DNA of 32,641 nt from Chloroflexota bacterium (GTDB lineage: Bacteria > Chloroflexota > Dehalococcoidia > GIF9 > AB-539-J10), in contig JACAEN010000033.1 in the NCBI GenBank assembly GCA_013388845.1, forward strand, positions 1 through 32,641, written 5' to 3'. A model generated the notes under the pieces. It saw only the letters and a program-made list of their open reading frames with translations, was not told the DNA's origin and made no database searches. Positions 26,355 through 32,641 of this stretch are shown in pieces. Made by a program: the position numbers and the translations under genes. Within the stretch, counting starts at the first letter, position 1. Every line of letters begins with the position of its first letter.

Positions 26355-26355
26355 A

Positions 26356-26619
26356 CTATTCCCTCAACCCCAACTTGGCAATAAGAGAATGATACCGCTC
26401 GGGCGCTGTCCTGTTCAAGTAGCTCAAAAAACGCCTCCGCTTCCCTATCACTCCCTGGAGCGCATGCCGGGAGTGTTGATCCTGAGGATATAGCTTAAGA
26501 TGCTCCGTTAACCGATTTATCCTCTCGGTAAGCAAAGCCACCTGGACCTCAACCGACCCACTATCTTTGTCCTTAAGTCTAAATTGGGTGATGAGTTCTC
26601 CCTTTCTCTCCTTATCCAC
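26356..26619 (-). CDS. rpsO: 30S ribosomal protein S15
   Basis: S15 binds the central domain of 16S rRNA early in small-subunit assembly. At 87 residues it shows the full family pattern: SGSVEVQVALLTERI, LTEHLKLYPQDQHSRHALQGVIGKRRRFLSYL split over the helical core, and the YHSLIAKLGLR ending. The start is a GTG at 26619 with AGGGAG about nine bases ahead; the family length supports it. It is the first gene of the rpsO-pnp-dapB-asd-dapA run. Confidence 0.96.
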   Translation of the reverse strand: MDKERKGELITQFRLKDKDSGSVEVQVALLTERINRLTEHLKLYPQDQHSRHALQGVIGKRRRFLSYLNRTAPERYHSLIAKLGLRE

Positions 26620-26652
26620 TGTTATAGACTCCCTAACTTAGTAATGCCGTAT

Positions 26653-26681
26653 ATCATATCACGACCCAAAAATCTTGTATA
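26653..26681 (-). promoter_or_regulatory. Candidate promoter of rpsO-pnp-dap operon
   Basis: On the minus strand TATACA (26681-26676), a 17-base spacer and TATGAT (26658-26653) precede rpsO. A start near 26646 would give a leader of about 27 bases. Its -35 box lies only four bases from the -35 box of the divergent purF promoter. Confidence 0.4.
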
Positions 26682-26685
26682 GAAA

Positions 26686-26714
26686 TTGACCAAATGAGCG
26701 ATATGCTCTATAAT
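26686..26714 (+). promoter_or_regulatory. Promoter of purF
   Basis: TTGACC (26686-26691), a 17-base spacer and a perfect TATAAT (26709-26714) form the strongest promoter in the window. Transcription would start near 26721, giving a leader of only about 16 bases containing AAAGG. There is no room for a purine riboswitch between it and the purF ATG at 26737. Confidence 0.7.
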
Positions 26715-26736
26715 TGGCTGGCAAAGGCAACTTTTT

Positions 26737-28149
26737 ATGCATGAAAGTTGCGGCGTTTTTGGAGTTTACGCCCCGGGCATAAATGTAGCCCAAACCACTT
26801 TTTTTGCCCTCTTCGCTCTACAACATCGCGGTCAGGAGAGTGCCGGCATCGCTGTCACTGATGGCCACGAAATAAAAATACACACCCGCATGGGGTTAGT
26901 TTCTCAGGCATTCACGGAAACTGACCTCGCTTTGCTCAAAGGATATATCGCTATCGGGCATAACCGCTACTCCACTACAGGCTCAAGCAGACCCATGAAT
27001 GCCCAGCCCATTATAGTACAATCAGAGGAATTAACCATTGCCATAGCCCACAATGGCAATATCATCAACTCCAAAATGCTCCGCGATGAACTCCAGGTGC
27101 GCGGCTACGATTTTCATACTAGCACTGATTCCGAAGCCATCGCTAACCTGATTTTAGCCTCCCCCGGCCAGAACTGGCAAGAAAAAATAGAACATGCCAT
27201 GTCCCGTCTCCAGGGAGCTTATTCCTTGGTGATTTTGACTAAAGATAAGCTGATTGGAGTCCGTGACCCCTTTGGCGTTCGTCCCCTTTGCCTGGGAGCT
27301 ATTGACAGCGGCTGGTGCATAGCCTCGGAAAGTTGCGCCCTAGACCACATAGGCGCCCGATTCATAAGGGAAATCGAACCCGGGGAAATTATCATCGTTG
27401 ATAACCAGGGCGTGAAGAGTTTCAAGAAGGAAAACGGTAAGAAGGCCATATGCATCTTCGAATACATTTACTTCGCCCGCCCCGACAGCATCATCCAGGG
27501 CAAATTGCTCTACCCGACACGGGAAGCTATGGGTAGAATACTGTCTGAAGAGTATCCTGTCGATGCTGATTTCGTCATGGGTGTTCCTGATTCAGCTACC
27601 GCCGCTGGCATTGGTTACGCTAACGCTTCAGGTATCCCATATTGCGAAGGCTTGTTAAAAAACCGCTATGTCGGACGTACCTTTATTGAGCCTGACCAAA
27701 GGATACGGGAGCTGGGCGTGCAACTAAAATTCAACCCCCTTTCCTGCACAATTGCCGGGAAAAGGCTGGTAGTCGTCGACGACAGCATCGTTCGTGGCAC
27801 CACCACTCCACATGTGGTTAGCCTGCTCAGAAAAGCCGGTGCTGCCGAGGTTCATCTCCGTATCTGCGCCCCTCCTATCCGTTACCCTTGCTTCTTCGGG
27901 GTAGATATGGCTACCAGATGGGAACTCATCGCCGCCAGAAAGACCATCCCGGAAATCACGGAATACCTCGGTGCTGATTCGCTGGGATACCTTAGTCTCG
28001 ATGGCCTGATCCGAGCTGTGGACCTGCCCAGAGATATTTTCTGCCTTGCTTGTTTTACTGGGATATATCCCATTCCAGTTCAAATAGAAATGGACAAGCT
28101 GGCTTTGGAAGCCCTTCCCCGGGAGGACATCGTTGGCGCCGACCATTAA
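26737..28149 (+). CDS. purF: Amidophosphoribosyltransferase, Fe-S (Bacillus) type
   Basis: PurF makes 5-phosphoribosylamine from PRPP and glutamine, the first step of purine synthesis. The glutaminase nucleophile is Cys5, so a four-residue propeptide (MHES) must be cleaved to expose it. RHNRYST-like signature GHNRYSTTG and the PRPP motif VVVDDSIVRGTT (about 345-356) are present. Cys239, Cys385, Cys436 and Cys439 match the four ligands of the [4Fe-4S] cluster in the B. subtilis-type enzyme, which is oxygen-labile. The length is 470 residues. AAAGG lies ten bases before the ATG. It overlaps purM by 17 bases. Confidence 0.96.
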   Translation: MHESCGVFGVYAPGINVAQTTFFALFALQHRGQESAGIAVTDGHEIKIHTRMGLVSQAFTETDLALLKGYIAIGHNRYSTTGSSRPMNAQPIIVQSEELTIAIAHNGNIINSKMLRDELQVRGYDFHTSTDSEAIANLILASPGQNWQEKIEHAMSRLQGAYSLVILTKDKLIGVRDPFGVRPLCLGAIDSGWCIASESCALDHIGARFIREIEPGEIIIVDNQGVKSFKKENGKKAICIFEYIYFARPDSIIQGKLLYPTREAMGRILSEEYPVDADFVMGVPDSATAAGIGYANASGIPYCEGLLKNRYVGRTFIEPDQRIRELGVQLKFNPLSCTIAGKRLVVVDDSIVRGTTTPHVVSLLRKAGAAEVHLRICAPPIRYPCFFGVDMATRWELIAARKTIPEITEYLGADSLGYLSLDGLIRAVDLPRDIFCLACFTGIYPIPVQIEMDKLALEALPREDIVGADH

Positions 28150-29155
28150 AAAGGCTTATGCCCTCGCTGGTGTAGATATCAATCTTGCTGACAAAGTAAA
28201 GAAGATCATCGCCCGACAAGCTCGAACAACCTTCCGCTCCGAAGTCATCGGCTCAGAATTCTTCGGCAGCATGTTTCAGCTCCAAGGATATGACGAGCCA
28301 ATTTTGGTCTCCAGCACCGATGGCGTAGGCACTAAGCTCAGAATAGCCTCACTTTTGGGCAAACACGATACTGTGGGCATGGATATCGTCAACCACTGCG
28401 TGAACGATATCCTTTGCTGTGGTGCCGAGCCCCTTTTCTTTCTCGACTATATTGCTATGGGTAAGCTTAGGACTGAGCAAATAGAAGCCGTCATTTCCGG
28501 TATAGTCCGCGCTTGCCGAGAAGTGGGCTGCTCGTTAATCGGCGGCGAGACCGCTGAGATGCCCGGTATATATTCTGAGGGAAATTATGACTTGGTAGGC
28601 TTCATTGTGGGGGTGGTGGAGAAGAAGAATATCCTCGACGGCAGTTCCATCACAGCCGGCGACGTAATCATTGGTTTACCTTCCTCTGGCTTACATACCA
28701 ATGGTTATTCATTAGTGCGAAAAGTCTTTAGCATAGATGCCAACCCTGCGTGCTTAGATAAATTCTATCCTGAATTAGGAAAGAGCCTGGGCGAAGAATT
28801 GCTTCAAGTCCATCGTTGCTATTATCCCCAGCTTAAACCCGTCTTGCATCTAATCAAAGGTTTAGCTCATATCACAGGCGGCGGCTTTATCGGCAATATA
28901 CCCCGCATCCTGCCTGAAGGAGTTGCTGCCCACATTAAAAAGCATTCCTGGGATATCCTGCCAATTTTCAAGCTCATTCAAAAAAAGGGCGATGTAGATG
29001 AAACGGAGATGTATCAGGTGTTCAATATGGGGATAGGCATGACCATTGTGTGCTCACCTCAGCAAGTAACCCAGATTATCAGTATCTTGCCTCAGGCTAA
29101 AGTTATCGGCGAAATAATTAAGAGAAAAGATAGGGACAGAGTGATAATAAATTAA
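28133..29155 (+). CDS. purM: Phosphoribosylformylglycinamidine cyclo-ligase
   Basis: PurM (AIR synthetase) closes the imidazole ring using ATP. Characteristic blocks are SSTDGVGTKL, MDIVNHCVNDILCCGAEPLFFLDY, GGETAEMPG and the later GLHTNGYSLVRK, ITGGGFIGNIPR and VFNMGIGM. The protein has 340 residues. The start is TTG at 28133, seven bases after GGGAGG, located inside the end of purF, so the two are translationally coupled. The N-terminal KKAYALAGVDI segment matches the family and supports this start. Confidence 0.95.
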   Translation: MAPTIKKAYALAGVDINLADKVKKIIARQARTTFRSEVIGSEFFGSMFQLQGYDEPILVSSTDGVGTKLRIASLLGKHDTVGMDIVNHCVNDILCCGAEPLFFLDYIAMGKLRTEQIEAVISGIVRACREVGCSLIGGETAEMPGIYSEGNYDLVGFIVGVVEKKNILDGSSITAGDVIIGLPSSGLHTNGYSLVRKVFSIDANPACLDKFYPELGKSLGEELLQVHRCYYPQLKPVLHLIKGLAHITGGGFIGNIPRILPEGVAAHIKKHSWDILPIFKLIQKKGDVDETEMYQVFNMGIGMTIVCSPQQVTQIISILPQAKVIGEIIKRKDRDRVIIN

Positions 29156-29224
29156 ACTGCCCCACGAAAATATTGCGATTTCCGCAGGAACCCTGTTTAA
29201 TTTAGACCACAATTTATCTGGGGT

Positions 29225-29252
29225 CCCAAAAAGTCGCAAGACTTTTTTGGGG
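29225..29252 (+). other. Stable hairpin with GCAA tetraloop ahead of purH
   Basis: CCCAAAAAGTC (29225-29235), the loop GCAA and GACTTTTTTGGGG (29240-29252) form a stem of about 11 bp with one bulged T. It sits nine bases before the AGGAGG ribosome binding site of purH. The six T residues lie within the stem, so it is not a textbook terminator, but partial termination or protection of the purF-purM mRNA end is possible. Confidence 0.6.
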
Positions 29253-29270
29253 TTAATTTAAGGAGGTTCC

Positions 29271-30800
29271 GTGCGCGCCATAGTTAGTGTTTCGGATAAG
29301 TCCGGCATAGTTGATTTTGCCCGAGGTTTACAAGAACTGGGCATTGAGATATTCAGCACCGGTGGCACCAAGAAATCCTTAGAGGCTGCTGGATTAAAAA
29401 TACACAGTATCTCAGAGCTCACCGGCTTTCCCGAAATCCTTGACGGTCGGGTGAAGACTTTGCACCCCGCTGTGCATGGAGGCATCTTAGCCCGACGTGA
29501 CCTCCCCCAACACCTATCCCAGCTAAGTCAGAACCGCATCGAACTCATTGACATGGTGGTGGTCAACCTCTATCCCTTTGTGGAAACAGTGACCAAGGCT
29601 GAAGTTTCTCTGGACGAGGCGCTGGAGAATATTGATATTGGCGGACCAAGCATGATTCGTTCTGCAGCCAAGAATTTCCCCTCAGTCTTGGTAGTAGTTG
29701 ACCCGGTGGATTACGGTGCAATCTTGCAAAGGCTACGCCAGGGCAATATAGATTTAGAATATAGGAAGAGGTTAGCCCAGAAAGCTTTCCAGCACGTCGC
29801 CCTCTATGATACCGCTATCGCTCAATACCTTAACGAAGAACCCTTTCCCGAAGAGATGACCATAGCCTTAAAAAAGGCTCGCAGCCTCCGCTATGGCGAG
29901 AATCCTCATCAGCAGGCTGCCTTCTACTTTGAACAAAATGTCAGACAAAAGCCAGACGGCTTGACATCTCTGGAACAACTCAGCGGACCCGAAATTTCCT
30001 TCAATAATCTTCTCGATTTGGACGCTGCCCTGAACCTACTGGCCGACTTCAGCGACCCCACCATTGCCATAATAAAGCATAACAATTCCTGCGGACTCGC
30101 CTCTCATAATGACTTAGCCGAGGCTTATCGGCGAGCTTTGTCTGGCGACCCTGTAGCGGCCTTTGGCGGCGTAGTTGCCAGCAACCAAATTATTGACCTG
30201 GCTACCGCCCAGGAGATAAACAAGACCCATTACGATGCCATTGTTGCTCCGGAATACCAGAAGAAAGCTCTAGATTTACTGAGACGAAAGGAAAGCCTGC
30301 GCCTTATTAAAGTTGCCCCTTATCCTTCTTCATTCTCCGAATCCTACCTCGATTTTCGCCGTGTCAGAGGCGGCTTTCTGGTCCAGACGCCGGACACTTT
30401 GACCAAACCCGAACTTAAGCCTGGCGTGGTAACCAAGCGTGCACCAACCGACGCCGAGCTGTTAGACTTGCTCTTTGCTTGGAAGGCAGTTAAAGCCATA
30501 AAATCCAACGCCATAGTCATCGCCAAGGACCAAACATTGCTAGGCATGGGAGCCGGACAGCCCAGCCGGGTGGTAAGCGTTGAGCTAGCTTTAAAAAGAG
30601 CTGGCGACCGAGCTAAAAACAGCGTTCTAGCCTCGGATGCCTTCTTCCCCTTCACTGATGGCCCGGAATTGGCAATCAAGCACGGAGTTACCGCCATTAT
30701 CCAGCCCGGCGGCTCGGTAAGAGACAAAGAGGTAATTGCGCTGGCAGACAAGCATAATGTGGCTATGGTATTTACCGGCGTTCGCCACTTTAGACATTGA
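29271..30800 (+). CDS. purH: Bifunctional AICAR formyltransferase / IMP cyclohydrolase
   Basis: PurH performs the last two steps of IMP synthesis. The N-terminal IMP cyclohydrolase domain (about 1-195) begins RAIVSVSDKSG and has FSTGGTKKSLE and KTLHPAVHGGIL; the C-terminal formyltransferase (about 200-509) has RYGENPHQ, SFNNLLDLDAA and the catalytic KHNNSCG with Lys269 and His270. That last motif is usually KHTNPCG, so two non-catalytic positions differ. The start is GTG at 29271, four bases after AGGAGG. It is separated from purM by 115 bases that contain a hairpin, so it may be partly independently expressed. With purF and purM it covers the first, fifth and last steps of the pathway. Confidence 0.96.
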   Translation: MRAIVSVSDKSGIVDFARGLQELGIEIFSTGGTKKSLEAAGLKIHSISELTGFPEILDGRVKTLHPAVHGGILARRDLPQHLSQLSQNRIELIDMVVVNLYPFVETVTKAEVSLDEALENIDIGGPSMIRSAAKNFPSVLVVVDPVDYGAILQRLRQGNIDLEYRKRLAQKAFQHVALYDTAIAQYLNEEPFPEEMTIALKKARSLRYGENPHQQAAFYFEQNVRQKPDGLTSLEQLSGPEISFNNLLDLDAALNLLADFSDPTIAIIKHNNSCGLASHNDLAEAYRRALSGDPVAAFGGVVASNQIIDLATAQEINKTHYDAIVAPEYQKKALDLLRRKESLRLIKVAPYPSSFSESYLDFRRVRGGFLVQTPDTLTKPELKPGVVTKRAPTDAELLDLLFAWKAVKAIKSNAIVIAKDQTLLGMGAGQPSRVVSVELALKRAGDRAKNSVLASDAFFPFTDGPELAIKHGVTAIIQPGGSVRDKEVIALADKHNVAMVFTGVRHFRH

Positions 30801-30805
30801 AACAG

Positions 30806-30894
30806 GAAGTACGAAGCACTAAGCTCTAAATCCTAAACTTTAAGAATTTGGATTTGGAATTTGTTTAGAATTTAGATATTAGGATTTAGGGTTT
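30806..30894. repeat. AT-rich dyad intergenic repeat, copy 2
   Basis: This copy lies just after purH. It shares CGAAGCAC, AAATCCTAA (30828-30836), TTGTTTAGA and ATTAGGATTTAG with copy 1, and again has inverted AAATCCTAA/TTAGGATTT (30879-30887) arms. The interior is shorter than in copy 1 (about 42 against 70 bases between the arms). Confidence 0.75.
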
Positions 30895-30911
30895 CTATGT
30901 AGGGGTGAGAA

Positions 30912-30940
30912 TTGTTAATGATTAGCAAACAAACTATACT
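30912..30940 (+). promoter_or_regulatory. Promoter of the pncA-pncB fusion gene
   Basis: TTGTTA (30912-30917), a 17-base spacer and TATACT (30935-30940) precede the gene. Transcription would start near 30947, leaving a leader of about 11 bases with only GGTGA as ribosome binding site. Confidence 0.55.
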
Positions 30941-30957
30941 CAATCATTGGTGACGTC

Positions 30958-32484
30958 ATGGCTAGAGTAGTGCTTGTTATAGACATGTTACGTGGCTTTC
31001 TCGAGGAAGGCTACCCCCTTTATTGCGGTGTCGAGGCTCGCAATATCATACCCAACGTCCAGCAACTACTGGAGCGCGAGTTAGACCAGAGCTCGAAAAT
31101 CTACTACCTATGTGACCACCATATACCAGACGACCCGGAATTCAAAATGTTCCCACCCCATTGCATCGAAGGTACCGAAGAAACTGAACTCGTACCTGAG
31201 CTTTCGCCATATCCCGGTGAAACAATACCCAAGAAGACTTTTAGTGGTTTCTACAACACCTCGTTAGACAAGAAACTCGGGGCAATTAAGCCCGAAACCA
31301 TAGTGGTCTGCGGCGTAACCACCCATATTTGTGTTCTCAACGCCGTAATTGATGCCAGAAACAGAGGCTATGAAGTAGAAGTCCCCGTTGATTGTGTCGC
31401 TTCCTTCGACAAAAAAGCCCATTTCTTCGCCCTAGACTATATGGAGAAGGTGCTGGGAGCCAAGCTCATCAGACCTTTGGTTAAGGTCTCGCCACCTCGT
31501 TTCGAGATCCCCGATTCGTGGCTAAACGGAGAAACTGCTGATGTTTATTTTCCCCGCACCGTGGAGATACTTAGGAAAGAGGGAATTAATCCCGTGGCCA
31601 CCATGGAGGTGTTTCCTCGTCGAGCTGGTATCCTGTGCGGCATAGAAGAAGTTAAAGCTTTGCTTGCCAAGGTCCTTCCCAAGGACGATTGTGAAGTCTG
31701 GGCATTATCTCAAGGCGAGCCTTTTGACAAAAAAGAAGTAGTCCTGCGCATAAAAGCCCCCTATCAAAGCTACGGAACGTATGAAACAGCTTATCTAGGC
31801 ATACTCTCCCATTGCAGCGGCTGGGCTACGGCTGCCCGAGAATGCGTTGATGCTGCTCAGGGCATTCCTGTCATCAGCTTTGGGGCACGCCACGTCCACC
31901 CCTCTGTAGTCGGCATCATGGAATACTCCGCTATAGTTGGAGGCTGTGCCGGTTGCGCCAGCACCGCTGGAGCCAACCTCGCTAGCATAAAACCGACAGG
32001 CACTATACCTCATGCGCTTATAATTATCATAGGCACAACTGCCAAGGCTGCCCTTGCTTTTGACAAGCATATGCCTCCCGAAGTGCCACGCATCGCTCTG
32101 GTGGATACTTTCGAGGACGAGGTCAGAGAAAGTGTTGCCGTCGCCAAAGCCATGCGAGGAAAGCTACAGGGCGTAAGATTGGATACCCCCTCAGAGAGAG
32201 GTCGAGTTACTGCCGACCTGGTCAAGGAAGTCAGAGCCTGGCTGGACCTCGAAGGATTCAAGGACGTCAAAATAGTTGTCAGCGGCGGACTTGACCCAGA
32301 ACGAATCAGATATTTTATAGATGAAGGGGCACCCGTGGATATCTTCGCTGTGGGCAGCTACATCAGTGACGCCAAGCCCATTGACTTCACCGCCGACCTT
32401 CACGAAGTCGAAGGCAAACCCATCGCCAAGAGAGGCAGAATGCCCGGCATCACCCCCAACCCCAGGCTGAAGAGAGTGATGTAA
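30958..32484 (+). CDS. Nicotinamidase fused to nicotinate phosphoribosyltransferase
   Basis: This 508-residue protein joins two consecutive steps of NAD salvage. Residues 1 to about 175 form an isochorismatase-fold nicotinamidase: catalytic Asp9 (VIDM), a lysine at 92/93 (PKKTFSGF) and nucleophile Cys125 (THICVLNAV), with likely metal ligands Asp53, His55 and His68 in the PPHCIEGTEE block typical of PncA. After a short linker (about 175-192), residues 193-508 form a nicotinate phosphoribosyltransferase: ATMEVFPRRAGILCGIEEV, HCSGWATAAREC, FGARHVHP, GVRLDTPSERG and VSGGLDPERI. Nicotinamide could thus pass to nicotinate and on to nicotinate mononucleotide in one chain. The frame is continuous, with no stop or internal ribosome binding site at the junction. 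It is transcribed alone. Confidence 0.92.
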   Translation: MARVVLVIDMLRGFLEEGYPLYCGVEARNIIPNVQQLLERELDQSSKIYYLCDHHIPDDPEFKMFPPHCIEGTEETELVPELSPYPGETIPKKTFSGFYNTSLDKKLGAIKPETIVVCGVTTHICVLNAVIDARNRGYEVEVPVDCVASFDKKAHFFALDYMEKVLGAKLIRPLVKVSPPRFEIPDSWLNGETADVYFPRTVEILRKEGINPVATMEVFPRRAGILCGIEEVKALLAKVLPKDDCEVWALSQGEPFDKKEVVLRIKAPYQSYGTYETAYLGILSHCSGWATAARECVDAAQGIPVISFGARHVHPSVVGIMEYSAIVGGCAGCASTAGANLASIKPTGTIPHALIIIIGTTAKAALAFDKHMPPEVPRIALVDTFEDEVRESVAVAKAMRGKLQGVRLDTPSERGRVTADLVKEVRAWLDLEGFKDVKIVVSGGLDPERIRYFIDEGAPVDIFAVGSYISDAKPIDFTADLHEVEGKPIAKRGRMPGITPNPRLKRVM

Positions 32485-32546
32485 AAACTCCAGAAGGTCT
32501 TTATCACGCTTATTCGTGTATAGTTCACTGCATAATCTCGTATAAA

Positions 32547-32641
32547 AATCCTCTCCCTTGCCTCTCCTGAGGCGTAAAGGAATCCTTTCCTTCACGAGAG
32601 GATTAAGAGCCTGTCCTGAGTTTATCGAAGGATGAGGGTGA
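32547..32641. repeat. Mosaic hairpin intergenic repeat at the right edge
   Basis: AATCCTCTC (32547-32555) and GAGAGGATT (32596-32604) are a perfect 9-bp inverted repeat around a second hairpin, AAAGG/CCTTT (32576-32588). It is followed by CCTGTCCTGAGTTTATCGAA and GGATGAGGGTGA, which resemble intergenic repeats I have seen in many environmental genomes. There is no gene in 32485-32641, and the repeat may continue beyond the window. Confidence 0.55.

Noticed and set aside
26620-26736. Purine riboswitch ahead of purF
   Set aside because: The spacer contains two promoters and leaves only about 16 transcribed bases before purF, too few for an aptamer.
1-32641. CRISPR arrays, insertion sequences, tRNA, rRNA, prophage or toxin-antitoxin genes
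   Set aside because: None was recognised on either strand by reading; small RNAs without clear structure could be missed.

Overview
The window is ordinary, gene-dense bacterial chromosome with no rRNA, tRNA, CRISPR array, insertion sequence or phage gene. The gene content (archaeal-type endonuclease IV relative, inositol-3-phosphate synthase beside a CDP-alcohol phosphatidyltransferase, oxygen-sensitive two-subunit fumarase, Fe-S PurF and IspH, and a rpsO-pnp-dapB-asd-dapA block) suggests an anaerobic or microaerophilic member of the Chloroflexota, most likely related to the Dehalococcoidia. That placement is inferred from remembered gene order and protein style, not from a search.

Layout. 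(1) 1-4055, + strand: four loosely spaced single genes: a 5'-truncated endonuclease IV-like protein, a divergent PlsC-like acyltransferase, an orphan GalT-like nucleotidyltransferase and an alpha/beta hydrolase. (2) 10485 down to 4221, - strand: a compact C4-acid operon of six genes: carboxyltransferase (12S/MmdA type), a small carboxylase-associated protein, a pyruvate-type carboxyltransferase fused to a biotin carrier (5S+1.3S type), malate dehydrogenase, fumarase alpha and fumarase beta. Together they can move a carboxyl group between methylmalonyl-CoA and pyruvate and connect oxaloacetate, malate and fumarate. (3) 10728-12875, +: cmk-plsC-ispH. (4) 12879-13226, -: a HIT protein. (5) 13429-21289, +: nusA-ylxR-infB-rbfA followed, unusually, by an inositol-lipid group (ino1, a TIM-barrel protein, a CDP-alcohol phosphatidyltransferase) and purA. 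(6) 26619 down to 21374, -: rpsO-pnp-dapB-asd-dapA (ribosome/RNA decay plus lysine/diaminopimelate synthesis). (7) 26737-30800, +: purF-purM-purH. (8) 30958-32484, +: a nicotinamidase fused to nicotinate phosphoribosyltransferase.

Non-coding signals include several good sigma70-type promoters, many with very short predicted leaders; a terminator-like hairpin inside the nusA leader; hairpins between ino1 and the TIM-barrel gene and between purM and purH; two copies of an AT-rich dyad repeat (one supplies the end of purA); and a mosaic hairpin repeat at the right edge. TTG and GTG starts with good Shine-Dalgarno sequences are frequent. No gap between genes exceeds 300 bases.

The most notable items are the PncA-PncB fusion, the transcarboxylase-like operon lacking a biotin carboxylase or a membrane subunit, the nusA leader terminator, and the repeat that forms the purA C-terminus. 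I did not find a wholly new multi-gene system.
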